Source: BPJO01 sp037189665 (GTDB lineage Bacteria > Planctomycetota > Phycisphaerae > Tepidisphaerales > Tepidisphaeraceae). Taken from it: 36,522 nt of DNA. Under the pieces are notes generated by a model. The model worked only from the letters and a program-made list of their open reading frames with translations, had not been told where the DNA came from and did not search any database. This document shows positions 16,155-23,353 of this stretch, piece after piece (the first letter of the stretch is position 1; each line of letters opens with the position of its first letter). The position numbers and the translations under genes were made by a program. The stretch spans positions 1 to 36,522 of the forward strand of contig JBBCIV010000268.1 in the NCBI GenBank assembly GCA_037189665.1, given 5' to 3'.

Positions 16155-16287
16155 GCGTTCACCTGTCGTCCGGGCATTCGTTCCGGCCGTTGATCAACTA
16201 TTTCCGCAGTGCCACTTCCGCAGCGCCGGCCTTTGCCCCGGCGTTGCGCGATTGCGCGGATACCCGATTGTATTCTCAAGAAAAATA
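16155..16287. other. Gap before the LacI promoter
   Basis: Non-coding. A CCGGCCTTTGCCCCGG segment near 16224-16240 can form a weak stem. No T-run or open frame of interest is seen. Confidence 0.4.
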
Positions 16288-16317
16288 TTGACATCAAACG
16301 TTTGATCAAGCTATGAT
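16288..16317 (+). promoter_or_regulatory. Sigma-70 promoter of the LacI-family gene
   Basis: TTGACA (16288-16293) and TATGAT (16312-16317) are separated by 18 nt. This is the best promoter match in the window. The spacer holds a perfect 14-bp palindrome (16293-16306). Transcription would begin near 16324. Confidence 0.75.
16293..16306. promoter_or_regulatory. Putative LacI-family operator
   Basis: ATCAAACGTTTGAT is a perfect 14-bp palindrome with a central CG step, the form typical of LacI/GalR-family operators. It overlaps the last base of the -35 box and fills half of the spacer, so bound repressor would block RNA polymerase. The first regulator gene downstream is itself of the LacI family, so autorepression is likely. 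Confidence 0.75.
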
Positions 16318-16388
16318 CCACGCATCCTTCATCGGCGGAGATGAAGGGGTTGACCTTTCTGGCAGCCTTTTCTGATGCGGCGGACGTG

Positions 16389-17441
16389 ATGCAGAAGACG
16401 GCCCGACCCAATGGTTTGCGTGCGATCGCCGAGCGGGCCAACGTCTCGGTGTCGCTGGTATCCAAGGTGCTGAACCGGCGCCTGGGGAGCACTCGGGTAA
16501 ACGCCGAGACGCTGTCGGCCATCCACGCCGCGGCGGCAGACTTGGGTTACCGCAAGAACCACGCCGCCGCCGCCCTGGTGAAGGGGCGGCAGAACGTGAT
16601 CGGCGGGTTCATTCATAGTGTCGGCGTCGAGGGCAGCGGCTTGGTCGAACAGCTCGTCCGCGGCATGGCCGACGCGGCGTCGAGTCAGGGGCAGCGGCTG
16701 ATGTTGCGTTTCTTCTCCTCCGCTGAGGAATTCCTGAATTACGTGCCCGAGATCAGCCCGTCGCTGCTTGACGGCCTCATCGTCGCCGGCATCCGTCATC
16801 CGGAGTTGTTCGGCCGGCTGCGCGAGATCCAGGCGTCCGGCGTTCAGGTCGTCACGGTTCACGAAGACGGCAATCCCGGCTGGGATGGCGCGTTCGACAA
16901 CGTCTGTATCGATCAGCGGTCGGTCTGCGAGGCGTCCACCGAGCACCTGATCTCGCTGGGCTGCCAGCGCATCGCGCATATCTCCCTGATCCGCAATCGT
17001 GCCGACGGGTATCGCCAGGCGCTGGAGAGCCACGGCATGACGTTCGATCCGTCGCTGGTGTTTCAGGCCTCGTCGTTCTACGCCGCCGGCGGCACCGCTG
17101 CCGTCGCGCATTTTGCGGCGGCCGGGGTGCAGTATGACGGGATCGTCGCTCAATCCGACGAACAGGCGATCGGCGCCCTCAACGCCCTCATCCTGGCCGG
17201 CCGGCGCGTGCCGCAGGACGTCAAGGTCATCGGCGTGGACGATTCGTCGCCGGCCCGGCTCGCGATCGTGCCGTTAAGTTCCGTTTCTTCAAGATTTTAC
17301 GAACAAGGGGTTCGCGCAGTCGGCCTGTTGGGCGACAACGCGGAAGGCAGGCCGAAGCGGACCTTGCGCATCGAACCGGTCGTTCGCGCAAGGCAGTCCA
17401 CCGTCGGCAAGGCCGAGGGAGGAGAAGCGGCGGCAGGGTGA
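16389..17441 (+). CDS. LacI-family transcriptional regulator
   Basis: This 350-residue regulator has an N-terminal helix-turn-helix (9-30, LRAIAERANVSVSLVSKVLN), followed by DLGYRKNHAAAALVKGRQ as the hinge, and a periplasmic-binding-protein-like sensor domain (NVIGGFIHS through DVKVIGVDDSSPARLAIVPL). Sugars or their phosphates are the usual ligands. The ATG at 16389 places the HTH near the N-terminus as in most family members. An in-frame ATG at 16341 would add 16 residues and has GGAG directly against it, too close to act as a ribosome site. It probably represses itself through the operator at 16293-16306. Pseudopilin 2 follows 95 bp later. Confidence 0.92.
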   Translation: MQKTARPNGLRAIAERANVSVSLVSKVLNRRLGSTRVNAETLSAIHAAAADLGYRKNHAAAALVKGRQNVIGGFIHSVGVEGSGLVEQLVRGMADAASSQGQRLMLRFFSSAEEFLNYVPEISPSLLDGLIVAGIRHPELFGRLREIQASGVQVVTVHEDGNPGWDGAFDNVCIDQRSVCEASTEHLISLGCQRIAHISLIRNRADGYRQALESHGMTFDPSLVFQASSFYAAGGTAAVAHFAAAGVQYDGIVAQSDEQAIGALNALILAGRRVPQDVKVIGVDDSSPARLAIVPLSSVSSRFYEQGVRAVGLLGDNAEGRPKRTLRIEPVVRARQSTVGKAEGGEAAAG

Positions 17442-17536
17442 GCCTGCGCGCATTTGGGTTCGATCTGCCGTTTTGAGAGAGATGGGCGAGTGGTGCAATG
17501 TTGTATTTGATGTCTCCCAACCTGACGGAGAGTGAC

Positions 17537-18358
17537 ATGCAAAAGATGACGAAATCGGCTGCGGCGCGACGCGCCTTCACGCTTGTTGAATTACTGGTTG
17601 TTATCGGAATCATTGCGGTTCTGATTTCGCTGCTTCTTCCGGCCCTCGGACGGGCGCGGGCGCAGGCCGCCAACGTGAAGTGTCTCGCCAACCTCAAGCA
17701 GCTCGGCCACGCGATCGACATGTACGCGAACGAGAACAAGAACACCTTCCCCCTCTTGTGGACGCCCACCGACGTGCCGACGAGCGATCCCTTCCGGGGG
17801 CACCTGAACACCGACTGGCAGGCGCGGCTTCTCCGGTACATCGGGAATATCGATCCCGCGACCCTCAAGGGCACGGCGGGCAATCTGTTCAACTGCTCGC
17901 GCGTTTCGCAGGAACAGCTGGCAAGCGTCAGCGGCGGCACGAGTTACGCGATAAACGGTGCCCTGTGGCAGAAGACGATGGCGATGGGCAAGCGATCGAA
18001 GGTCAAGCGTTCGACGGAGATCATCGTCCTGGGCGACATGGTCGTTGCCAACTCTAACTGGATGCGCACGAGCGACGGCTACGGCTGGAACTTCTCTCAC
18101 ACGATCGCCGCCGGCTACACGTCGACGGGAACGATCGCCGGCAAGCAGACCGGCGCCGACCACCTGCTTCGCCAGACGCGCCCGGCCTTCCGTCACGGCA
18201 ATCCGAAAATCGCGGAAGGCGCCTTGTACGACCGGGGAAGCGGCACGGCCAACTTCCTCTTCGTCGATGGCCATGCCGGTGGGCTGCCCGAGGCCGCCCT
18301 CCGCTACTACCAGGGCAATCCAGCCGTCCGAACGCCTAAACACTGGCACTGGTGGTAG
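17537..18358 (+). CDS. Prepilin-type N-terminal cleavage/methylation protein (planctomycete H-X9-DG type), 2
   Basis: This 273-residue secreted pseudopilin-like protein has a basic leader (MQKMTKSAAARRA) and then FTLVELLVVIGIIAVLISLL, so prepilin peptidase should cut before the Phe. The C-terminus has NFLFVDGHAGGLP, the family DGH motif. The ATG at 17537 has GGAG 6 nt upstream and was preferred over 17498. The gene lies just downstream of the LacI regulator on the same strand and may be under its control. A strong hairpin (18400-18435) follows. Confidence 0.9.
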   Translation: MQKMTKSAAARRAFTLVELLVVIGIIAVLISLLLPALGRARAQAANVKCLANLKQLGHAIDMYANENKNTFPLLWTPTDVPTSDPFRGHLNTDWQARLLRYIGNIDPATLKGTAGNLFNCSRVSQEQLASVSGGTSYAINGALWQKTMAMGKRSKVKRSTEIIVLGDMVVANSNWMRTSDGYGWNFSHTIAAGYTSTGTIAGKQTGADHLLRQTRPAFRHGNPKIAEGALYDRGSGTANFLFVDGHAGGLPEAALRYYQGNPAVRTPKHWHWW

Positions 18359-18399
18359 TTGCGCACGGGGGGCATGCCGCCAACTGAAAAACTGCACAC

Positions 18400-18435
18400 G
18401 AGGACGCGCGTTTCCGCCGGGCGGAGCGCGTCCTC
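18400..18435. terminator. Bidirectional hairpin between convergent genes
   Basis: GAGGACGCGC (18400-18409) and GCGCGTCCTC (18426-18435) form a perfect 10-bp stem, extended inward by TCCGC/GCGGA. It lies between the pseudopilin stop (18358) and the U32 peptidase stop (18462). No clear T-run follows, but its position suits a shared terminator. Confidence 0.6.
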
Positions 18436-18461
18436 TGGCGTTTGATAATGGGGAAAAGTCG

Positions 18462-20993
18462 CTATTCCCGGTCCAGCGTTCCGCGCGTGACGCCCAGTTG
18501 GTTAAGCACGCGAAGCGATTTCACCGCCGCGCGCGCCTCGACGCGATTGGCGAGGATGTCTTGATACTTCCGCACCAGTGGCGCTACTTGGTCGACCTTC
18601 TCGCGCAGCAGTTCGATGCGGTAGTGGCCGATGCCGAGTTCGCGCATCCGCGGGGCGTACTCCGCGCCGGATTGGGCGGCGGCGTTGTAGAGGGTATTGC
18701 GGCAGCCGGCGTCTGGGATCAGGGGGTGCGGTTGGCCCATGCGGTCTTTGAGATCGACCTGGTGCGCCTCACAAGGCCGGCCGCAGTCGCGGTAGTCCTT
18801 GCCGTTGCTCAGCGTGTGGGCGAATACGCAATGCTCCATGTGGAACATCGGCATGTGCTGATGGATGACGCACTCGAAGAACGCCGGGTCGAACGCCGAC
18901 AGCATGGCCGACATCTGCTTCCAGTTCAGGTCGTAGCTGGGGACGACGCGGAGCAGCCCGGTTTCGCGGAAGATGTCCGCCGTCAGATGGTTGGCGACGT
19001 TGAGGGAATAGTCGCCGATCAGCGGCAGGCCGGGGGCGTTGGTCTGGTAGTAGTGGATCGACGCGAGGTTCCGCACCAGCACCTGGTCCGGATTGCAGTC
19101 GAGGATGTGCCGCAGCCATCCGTCCTCGCCGGGCTTGAGGATGCGCATCGTCGCGACGGCGATCGACATATTCGCTGCGCGGCACAGGTCGACCGCAATC
19201 TTGTACCGGCGCACGTCCTCGAAGTCGCAGTAGATCGACGCGGGGCGATCGTCCATCGCCAGCAGCGCTTCCACCTGTTCGACCGTGCGGGCCATGACGT
19301 GCAACCGCGGCGCAGAGACACGAAGGCGCGAAGGGGACGAAGGGGTCACGAAGGAATTTTCATTCAATGCTTCGTGCGGCTCTTCGGTTCCCTCGTGCCT
19401 TCGTGTCTCTGTCGCCGGTTCGAAAATGGCGTGTGACGCTTTCCGTTTCTGGATCAACTGCTCGACCGCGCGCTTGCGCACGTCCGCCAGCATCGGCTTT
19501 GGTGTGATCGGGTCGGCCTCGATGGTGCAATTAAGATTTCGCAACTCGAACGGCGTCGAGAGCAGCATGCCAAGCTGGTCGCGCAGCAGCCGTTCGGTGG
19601 CGGGGTACTGGTCGGCCCTGGCGAGGCGGATTTCGCTTTCGACGTAGGCCTCGTGCGTGCCGTCGGTGACCGTGAGCCGTAGCGGTTGGCCGGTGCGGGC
19701 GGCGACGGTCATGTCGATCGGCGTGCGGTGGACGACGCGGTCTTTGGCGTAGGACTGTTCGAGCCGCTTGCGGACGGCCGGGTCGTCGGTTTTCCAGACG
19801 ATAGCGCCGATGGCGACGTCCATCACGCGTACTTCGCGGCCAAGCTCGATCAACACGCGGCCCCTGGCTTGCGGTCGGATCGCGTAAATGCGGCCGCCGA
19901 GTTCGTCGCGTTCGGGGTGGCCTTCGTCGAACACCACGCCGTCGCCGGATTTCAGTTCCACCTTATTGTCGGGATCAAGGATCAATCCGTTGCCGGTTCG
20001 CCCGATGACCGTCCCCACCCGCCGGCCGCGCGATTTGGGGAATCGGCCGGGGACGAGCTTCTGGTGGTTCACGCCATCGAGAAAGCCCGTCGCCAGCCCG
20101 CGCGAGAACACCTGCTCCAGATCGCCGCGCTGCTCAGCGGTGATCTTGAACGGCTTTTGCGCCATCGCGGCGTCGATCGCGGCGCGGTAGGTCTGCGATG
20201 TCGCCGCCACGTAGTGCGCGGTCTTCAGCCGGCCTTCGATCTTGAAGCTCACCACGCCCAGGTTCACCAGCTTGCTCACCAGGTCGTACGCCGCGAGGTC
20301 CTGCGGGCTGACGAGGTAGCTCACGTCGCCGAGGTCGCGCTGTTGGCCATCGACGATGAGGTCATACGGCAGCCGACAGGCCTGCGCGCAGTGCCCGCGA
20401 TTCGCGGATCGTCCGCCGAGCGATTCGCTGGTCAGGCATTGGCCGGAGTAGGCCACGCAGAGCGCCCCGTGGACGAACACCTCCACCGGCATGTCGGTCG
20501 CGGCGGCGATCTTCTGGATGTCTTCCACCGATAGTTCCCGGGCCAGCACCACCCGCCGCACGCCCAGCCGGCGGACAAACTCGATCCCGCGCGGCTCGGT
20601 CAGCGTCATCTGCGTGCTGCCGTGGACGGGCAGCGTGGGGGCGATCCGGTGGATCAGCCGTGCGATGCCCAAGTCCTGCACGATCACCGCGTCCACGCCG
20701 GCGCGGGCCATCGCGCGGATGTAGTCGATCGCGTCGGGCAGCTCGTCGGAGAAGATCAGCGTGTTGAACGTGAGAAACCCTTTGACGTTATGGCGATGGA
20801 GGTAATCCACCACGTCGGGCAGCTCGTCGGTGGTGAAGTTGTGGGCGCGGAAGCGGGCGTTGAAGGTTTCGAGCCCGAAGTAAACCGCGTCCGCCCCGTT
20901 CGCGACGGCCGCCTTCAGGGCGTCCCAGTCGCCGGCGGGGGCGAGCAGTTCGGGCTTCGCAGGATGGTCGATTTCGTAAGCCAAGCCCGACAT
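18462..20993 (-). CDS. U32 family peptidase, double-domain (RlhA-like) with DUF3656
   Basis: This 843-residue protein resembles the U32 family whose E. coli member RlhA takes part in 23S rRNA hydroxylation. A TIM-barrel U32 domain opens with ELLAPAGDWDALKAAVANGA and carries EVFVHGALCVAYSGQCLTS with Cys179 and Cys186, then Cys202 and Cys206, probable iron-sulfur ligands. A middle DUF3656-type region follows. A second barrel from about 565 ends with another cysteine group (HCVFAHTLSNGKDYRDCGRP, DAGCRNT). Residues about 526-563 (TETRRHEGTEEPHE to SRLRVSAPRL) come from an inverted repeat inserted in frame at the junction. The ATG at 20993 was chosen over 21032 without a strong ribosome site for either. 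Confidence 0.88.
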   Translation of the reverse strand: MSGLAYEIDHPAKPELLAPAGDWDALKAAVANGADAVYFGLETFNARFRAHNFTTDELPDVVDYLHRHNVKGFLTFNTLIFSDELPDAIDYIRAMARAGVDAVIVQDLGIARLIHRIAPTLPVHGSTQMTLTEPRGIEFVRRLGVRRVVLARELSVEDIQKIAAATDMPVEVFVHGALCVAYSGQCLTSESLGGRSANRGHCAQACRLPYDLIVDGQQRDLGDVSYLVSPQDLAAYDLVSKLVNLGVVSFKIEGRLKTAHYVAATSQTYRAAIDAAMAQKPFKITAEQRGDLEQVFSRGLATGFLDGVNHQKLVPGRFPKSRGRRVGTVIGRTGNGLILDPDNKVELKSGDGVVFDEGHPERDELGGRIYAIRPQARGRVLIELGREVRVMDVAIGAIVWKTDDPAVRKRLEQSYAKDRVVHRTPIDMTVAARTGQPLRLTVTDGTHEAYVESEIRLARADQYPATERLLRDQLGMLLSTPFELRNLNCTIEADPITPKPMLADVRKRAVEQLIQKRKASHAIFEPATETRRHEGTEEPHEALNENSFVTPSSPSRLRVSAPRLHVMARTVEQVEALLAMDDRPASIYCDFEDVRRYKIAVDLCRAANMSIAVATMRILKPGEDGWLRHILDCNPDQVLVRNLASIHYYQTNAPGLPLIGDYSLNVANHLTADIFRETGLLRVVPSYDLNWKQMSAMLSAFDPAFFECVIHQHMPMFHMEHCVFAHTLSNGKDYRDCGRPCEAHQVDLKDRMGQPHPLIPDAGCRNTLYNAAAQSGAEYAPRMRELGIGHYRIELLREKVDQVAPLVRKYQDILANRVEARAAVKSLRVLNQLGVTRGTLDRE
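19307..19418. repeat. 112-bp inverted repeat inserted in frame in the U32 peptidase gene
   Basis: The arms (19307-19354 and 19370-19418) are inverted copies sharing GAGACACGAAGGC and made of 9-10 nt near-repeats of the ACGAAGGNN type. The arms match over most of their length. The element stays open in the frame of the peptidase gene and adds about 38 residues between two domains. Confidence 0.88.
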
Positions 20994-21051
20994 CTTAGCA
21001 TATCCGCCGTCCGATTCCGCGCCCGAATCCATGCCGGTTGCCGATCGGCGG

Positions 21052-22374
21052 TCAGGCCGCCACGACCGGACGGCCGTCCGCCGGCACGCGCGCCAGCAGT
21101 TTTTTCACGACGACGATGAATAAGCCGGTGCAGAGCAGGTTCAACGCCAACGACAGCACCGCCACCGTCAGCGCCGGGCCGCCTAAGCCGTAGCTCAGGC
21201 TGACGACCAGCACGCCGGCGCCCACCTCGCCGCGCGGGAACATGCCGATCGACAGCGCCAATCGCTCCCTGATCGACGCTTCCCTGCGATAGCAGAACGC
21301 CGGGAACATCTTGCCGATGTTCGACACGACCGTGATCGCCAGCACGTGCAACGCCATCATGCCCCAGCCGGGGAATTCGCTCTTCTCTGCCAGCGCCTCG
21401 GGCGGCGCGCCCTCGTACTTCAACGTCTTGGGCGGCTGGGCGGAAACGACGTCGTCGTACAGCTCGCTTGGCGTTGCGACCATCGGCGTGGATGGCTCGA
21501 CCGTCGGCGGCGCCCTGTGCGCCAGGATCGGCGGCATCGACAACCCCACCAGGATCATGAAGCAGGCCGACACCGTCGTCGAGACGCGCTGTTCCTGCGG
21601 CGTCTCGGGGCCTTCCTCGACGTTTTCCTGCGCGTCATCCGAATGCGGGTTGGCCCCCGATGGCCGTGCCAGCACGCATCCGACGACGAACGCCGGCAGC
21701 AGCACTTCCAGGTGAATCGGCACTCGCGCGTCGATCGATTTGCTTGCCAGATAGATGACTTCCGAGATTGCCGTAAGCCCCACCGCGTACGTCAGCACCC
21801 ACGGCCAAGACGCCGGCCAGCGCACCATGTGCAGGTATCGCCACGCCAGCCACAGCAGCACGAGGATGACGACGACGATCACGCCGAGCTGCCACTTCAT
21901 GCCCACCATCATGATCTTCAGCGGGATCATGAGCAGGATGGTGTCGAGGTCGTCGAAGATCGCCAGCACGCGGGCCTTGCGAAAGACCCACGTCGCCCCC
22001 AGCCCGGCGGCGGCGAGCATCGAGAACAAAATCCCCGCGCTCGTCGGCGACGAGAACCGCGCCTCCAGCAACGACTCCCGCCACAGATCGCCGTGCGACC
22101 ACAACGCCGGCGGCGCCATCACGAAGATAAAGTAGAGCGCGCAAAACACCCACGGAAACGCCGCCGCCGTGCCGGCGACGATGTAATCCCACGCGTACTG
22201 CCGCGGCCGCGACTTGTCGATCTCGAACTCGTAGCCGACGTGGATCATGATGAACGCCAGCGCGATCATCGTGAGGATGCGGATCGGCAGCAGGACGGCT
22301 TCGCGTTGTGGAAGAAACTGGCTTGCGATCAGGCCAGCGATGAGAAGAAGCGAGTAGATCAAGACCTTGCGCAC
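21052..22374 (-). CDS. Cation/proton antiporter-like membrane protein
   Basis: This 440-residue polytopic membrane protein has about 11-12 hydrophobic segments, starting with VLIYSLLLIAGLIASQFL. The order of helices, GYEFEIDKSRPRQYAWDYIV, and the C-terminal block (MFPRGEVGAGVLVVSLSYGL) resemble Na+/H+ exchangers of the CPA superfamily. A hydrophilic loop (about 265-345, rich in Glu/Pro/Thr) splits the transporter. The start is a GTG at 22374 with AAGGAA 7-8 nt upstream; the open frame beyond it is not membrane-like. The transported ion is inferred only. Confidence 0.75.
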   Translation of the reverse strand: MRKVLIYSLLLIAGLIASQFLPQREAVLLPIRILTMIALAFIMIHVGYEFEIDKSRPRQYAWDYIVAGTAAAFPWVFCALYFIFVMAPPALWSHGDLWRESLLEARFSSPTSAGILFSMLAAAGLGATWVFRKARVLAIFDDLDTILLMIPLKIMMVGMKWQLGVIVVVILVLLWLAWRYLHMVRWPASWPWVLTYAVGLTAISEVIYLASKSIDARVPIHLEVLLPAFVVGCVLARPSGANPHSDDAQENVEEGPETPQEQRVSTTVSACFMILVGLSMPPILAHRAPPTVEPSTPMVATPSELYDDVVSAQPPKTLKYEGAPPEALAEKSEFPGWGMMALHVLAITVVSNIGKMFPAFCYRREASIRERLALSIGMFPRGEVGAGVLVVSLSYGLGGPALTVAVLSLALNLLCTGLFIVVVKKLLARVPADGRPVVAA

Positions 22375-22602
22375 GCGCGGATTCCTTCCGTGTCGCCCAA
22401 GCGACAAACCGAAAGGACGGCGGCCCGGCCATCCCAAAACACCTCCGGCGTTTCCATCAAACGCCGAACCCAAGGGCAAAAGATACGCAATACTTCGGGT
22501 CCGGACAACCGACGGGCCACGGGTTAAAGCGGATTTTCGCACGGCGGTTTCGACGGATCGCGCCTAATGTATCTGTCGGTTATACGAAACGAGGAGGTCG
22601 GA

Positions 22603-23169
22603 ATGTTTCGGTTTCATCATGTGCTCGCCTGCTGTGTCGCCACGATCGGCTTGTTGAACGCCGGCGCGTTGGCGGAAAAGATCAAGAATCCTGAATATGA
22701 GATGTGGTCGAAGTTCAAGGTCGGCGCGATGGCGAAGGTCGAGGGCAAAACCGTTGCCGCCGGTCAGGAAAGCAAGCAGGTGATGGTGACCAAACTCGTC
22801 GAACTCACCCCCGAAAAGGCGGTAGTCGAGACGACGATCGAAATGGAGATGGCCGGGCAGAAGATGGCGATGCCCGCCCAGAAACGCGACGTGCCTGCCG
22901 AGATCGACAAGCCCAACGCCGATCCCAACGCCGGCCCCGCGCCCGCCGCCAAATCGAAGGAAAGCCAGGAGACGATCGCCGTCGCCGGGAAGTCGCTTGA
23001 CTGCAAGGTGACCGAAACCGTCTTCGAGCAGGCCGGCACCAAGAGCGTCGCCAAGCTATGGGCCTGCCCCGACGTGCCCGGCGGCATGGTCAAGACCGAG
23101 GCCAGGAGCACCGGGAGCATGGAATCCACCACCACCATGACGCTGGTCGAGTTTTCGACGGGTGGGTAG
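22603..23169 (+). CDS. Small secreted protein of unknown function
   Basis: This 188-residue protein has a signal peptide (FRFHHVLACCVATIGLLNAG, probable cut after ALA). The mature part begins NPEYEMWSKFKVGAMAKVEG and has repeated beta-strand patterns and a central Pro/Ala linker (DPNAGPAPAAKSK). The ATG at 22603 is preceded by GAGGAGG with 5-nt spacing, which fixes the start over 22567. It ends just before a long inverted repeat, and no domain is recognised. Divergent from the antiporter. Confidence 0.8.
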   Translation: MFRFHHVLACCVATIGLLNAGALAEKIKNPEYEMWSKFKVGAMAKVEGKTVAAGQESKQVMVTKLVELTPEKAVVETTIEMEMAGQKMAMPAQKRDVPAEIDKPNADPNAGPAPAAKSKESQETIAVAGKSLDCKVTETVFEQAGTKSVAKLWACPDVPGGMVKTEARSTGSMESTTTMTLVEFSTGG

Positions 23170-23179
23170 CGAAAATCAG

Positions 23180-23325
23180 CCTCAGATGAACGCGGATAAA
23201 CGCGGTGATGTAGGGCGTAAGTTTGGGGTGGTAGGTCGAATCATCTCACCCCCACCCACAACCCACGACTGCAAAACTGCAAAGCCTTTGGTCTTATCTG
23301 TGTTCATCCGCGTTTATCTGCGGTT
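23180..23325. repeat. Long inverted repeat, CGCGGATAAACGCGG family
   Basis: The arms (23180-23209 and 23296-23325) are inverted copies built of 10-nt units of the type CGCGGATAAA / CACAGATGAA. It begins 11 bp after the stop of the secreted protein gene and ends 28 bp before the dnaX start, so it fills the intergenic region. A single arm of the same family is at 11976-11995. Confidence 0.85.
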
Positions 23326-23353
23326 CCATTCAGGGTAGAATGCACGCCGCGCA

